A DNA stretch of 64,000 bases from Balneolaceae bacterium (GTDB lineage Bacteria; Bacteroidota; Rhodothermia; Balneolales; Balneolaceae): positions 1 through 64,000 of the forward strand of contig JAGYJQ010000005.1 in the NCBI GenBank assembly GCA_018401935.1, written 5' to 3'. A program made the position numbers and the translations under genes. The stretch's first letter is position 1, and every line of letters begins with the position of its first letter. A model generated the notes under the pieces. The model searched no databases and was not told the DNA's origin. It saw only the letters and a program-made list of their open reading frames with translations. This document shows, in pieces, positions 63,583-64,000 of this stretch.

Positions 63583-64000
63583 ATGCATTTGAATCAATTC
63601 ATTTTTCTAGCGCTTTTTTTCTTTGTCCCATTCATTTGTAACGCCCAACAAAACAGTGAGGCAGTTGATGTCCAAACTCAATTAGATCCACCATATTCCG
63701 GTACAATTTTTATAGAATCTGATATTGTAAACTCTAATGACCCTACCACTTTCACAGAAATCACTTATGTAGGAAAGGCGAATAGAACAATGTTCGATAG
63801 ACGAGTAAATAATTGGATTAATGTTGAAGCCTACTTATTCGATGTAACATTTGATGACGATTTGGTATCAGAAGTACAGGTAAATCCAGAGTTTGGAAGT
63901 GTAGAGCTTGCTGAAATTGAAGCAGAAAAATATGCCTGGTATATAGGTCAGCTGCCAACTGCGCTAAGACTTGATGTTGAAACTGTTTGGATACATAAAG
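63583..64000 (+). CDS. Secreted protein, 3' end outside window
   Basis: The N-terminal 139 codons are present, starting at ATG 63583. It has a signal peptide (LNQFIFLALFFFVPFICNAQ), then SGTIFIESDIVNSNDPTTF, RTMFDRRVNNWINVEAYLF and QVNPEFGSVELAEIEAEKYA, and stops in the window at RLDVETVWIHK. The YVGKANRTMFDRR and TVWIHK blocks recur in a family of secreted proteins in Bacteroidetes-related bacteria that I remember without a named function. It follows the CotH gene by 30 bases. Confidence 0.8.
   Translation, partial: MHLNQFIFLALFFFVPFICNAQQNSEAVDVQTQLDPPYSGTIFIESDIVNSNDPTTFTEITYVGKANRTMFDRRVNNWINVEAYLFDVTFDDDLVSEVQVNPEFGSVELAEIEAEKYAWYIGQLPTALRLDVETVWIHK

Overview
The window looks like a chromosomal segment of a marine or halophilic bacterium in the Balneolota/Rhodothermota part of the Bacteroidetes-related bacteria. 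This is inferred from six large secreted proteins that end in a type IX-like C-terminal sorting domain with the NYPNPFNPST signature, a long cyanobacterial-type IspH, DUF4834 and DUF2911 proteins, and an oriC-dnaA region of ordinary bacterial type. The placement rests on recalled family knowledge; no search was run.

The replication origin appears to lie at about 36.9-37.36 kb. It is an AT-rich gap holding three perfect TGTGGATAA DnaA boxes, just before a TTG-started dnaA with an AGGAGG ribosome site. Genes left of it run mostly on the minus strand and genes right of it mostly on the plus strand, as expected for bidirectional replication.

Layout, left arm: partial PPK2, aldo/keto reductase, class C-type serine hydrolase, a small membrane protein, a TolB-like propeller, and an SDR/DUF2867 protein. 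Next comes a leftward uxaC-xylB-xylA sugar cluster (glucuronate and xylose entry), an HDAC-family deacetylase, a secreted GH13 amylase and a GNAT. A very large S8 subtilase follows that is split by two single-base frameshifts, then an S9 dipeptidyl peptidase, a secreted GH81 beta-1,3-glucanase and ispH. A leftward housekeeping run eno-endonuclease I-recF-dciA-ybbR, a HAD phosphatase and an outer-membrane protein lead to prmC and the origin.

Layout, right arm: dnaA-folB-folK-deoxynucleoside kinase-DUF4834-TPR, a Spy-like periplasmic protein, and tRNA-Leu(GAG). Directly downstream of the tRNA is an AT-rich patch (42.4-45.5 kb) with a duplicated tRNA 3' end, gene remnants, a small membrane ORF broken by one stop, a propeller lipoprotein, and a frameshifted membrane gene beside a winged-helix regulator. 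Then follow msrA, DUF2911, a CotH/lamin-tail protein, a TonB receptor behind a TPP riboswitch (probable thiamin uptake), an M28/PDZ peptidase, an FmdB-like protein, GbsR, YraN and PlsC. A DUF305 lipoprotein with a His/Met-rich repeat sits before an LVIVD-repeat lipoprotein, and the window closes with a giant CotH/lamin-tail protein and a partial secreted protein.

Two themes cut across the window. One is secreted polymer breakdown (GH13, GH81, S8, S9, M28, endonuclease I) feeding sugar and peptide use. The other is an unusual number of short tandem duplications, typically 10-35 bp units, that sit in gene gaps, often touching start or stop codons; those inside reading frames all have units divisible by three.
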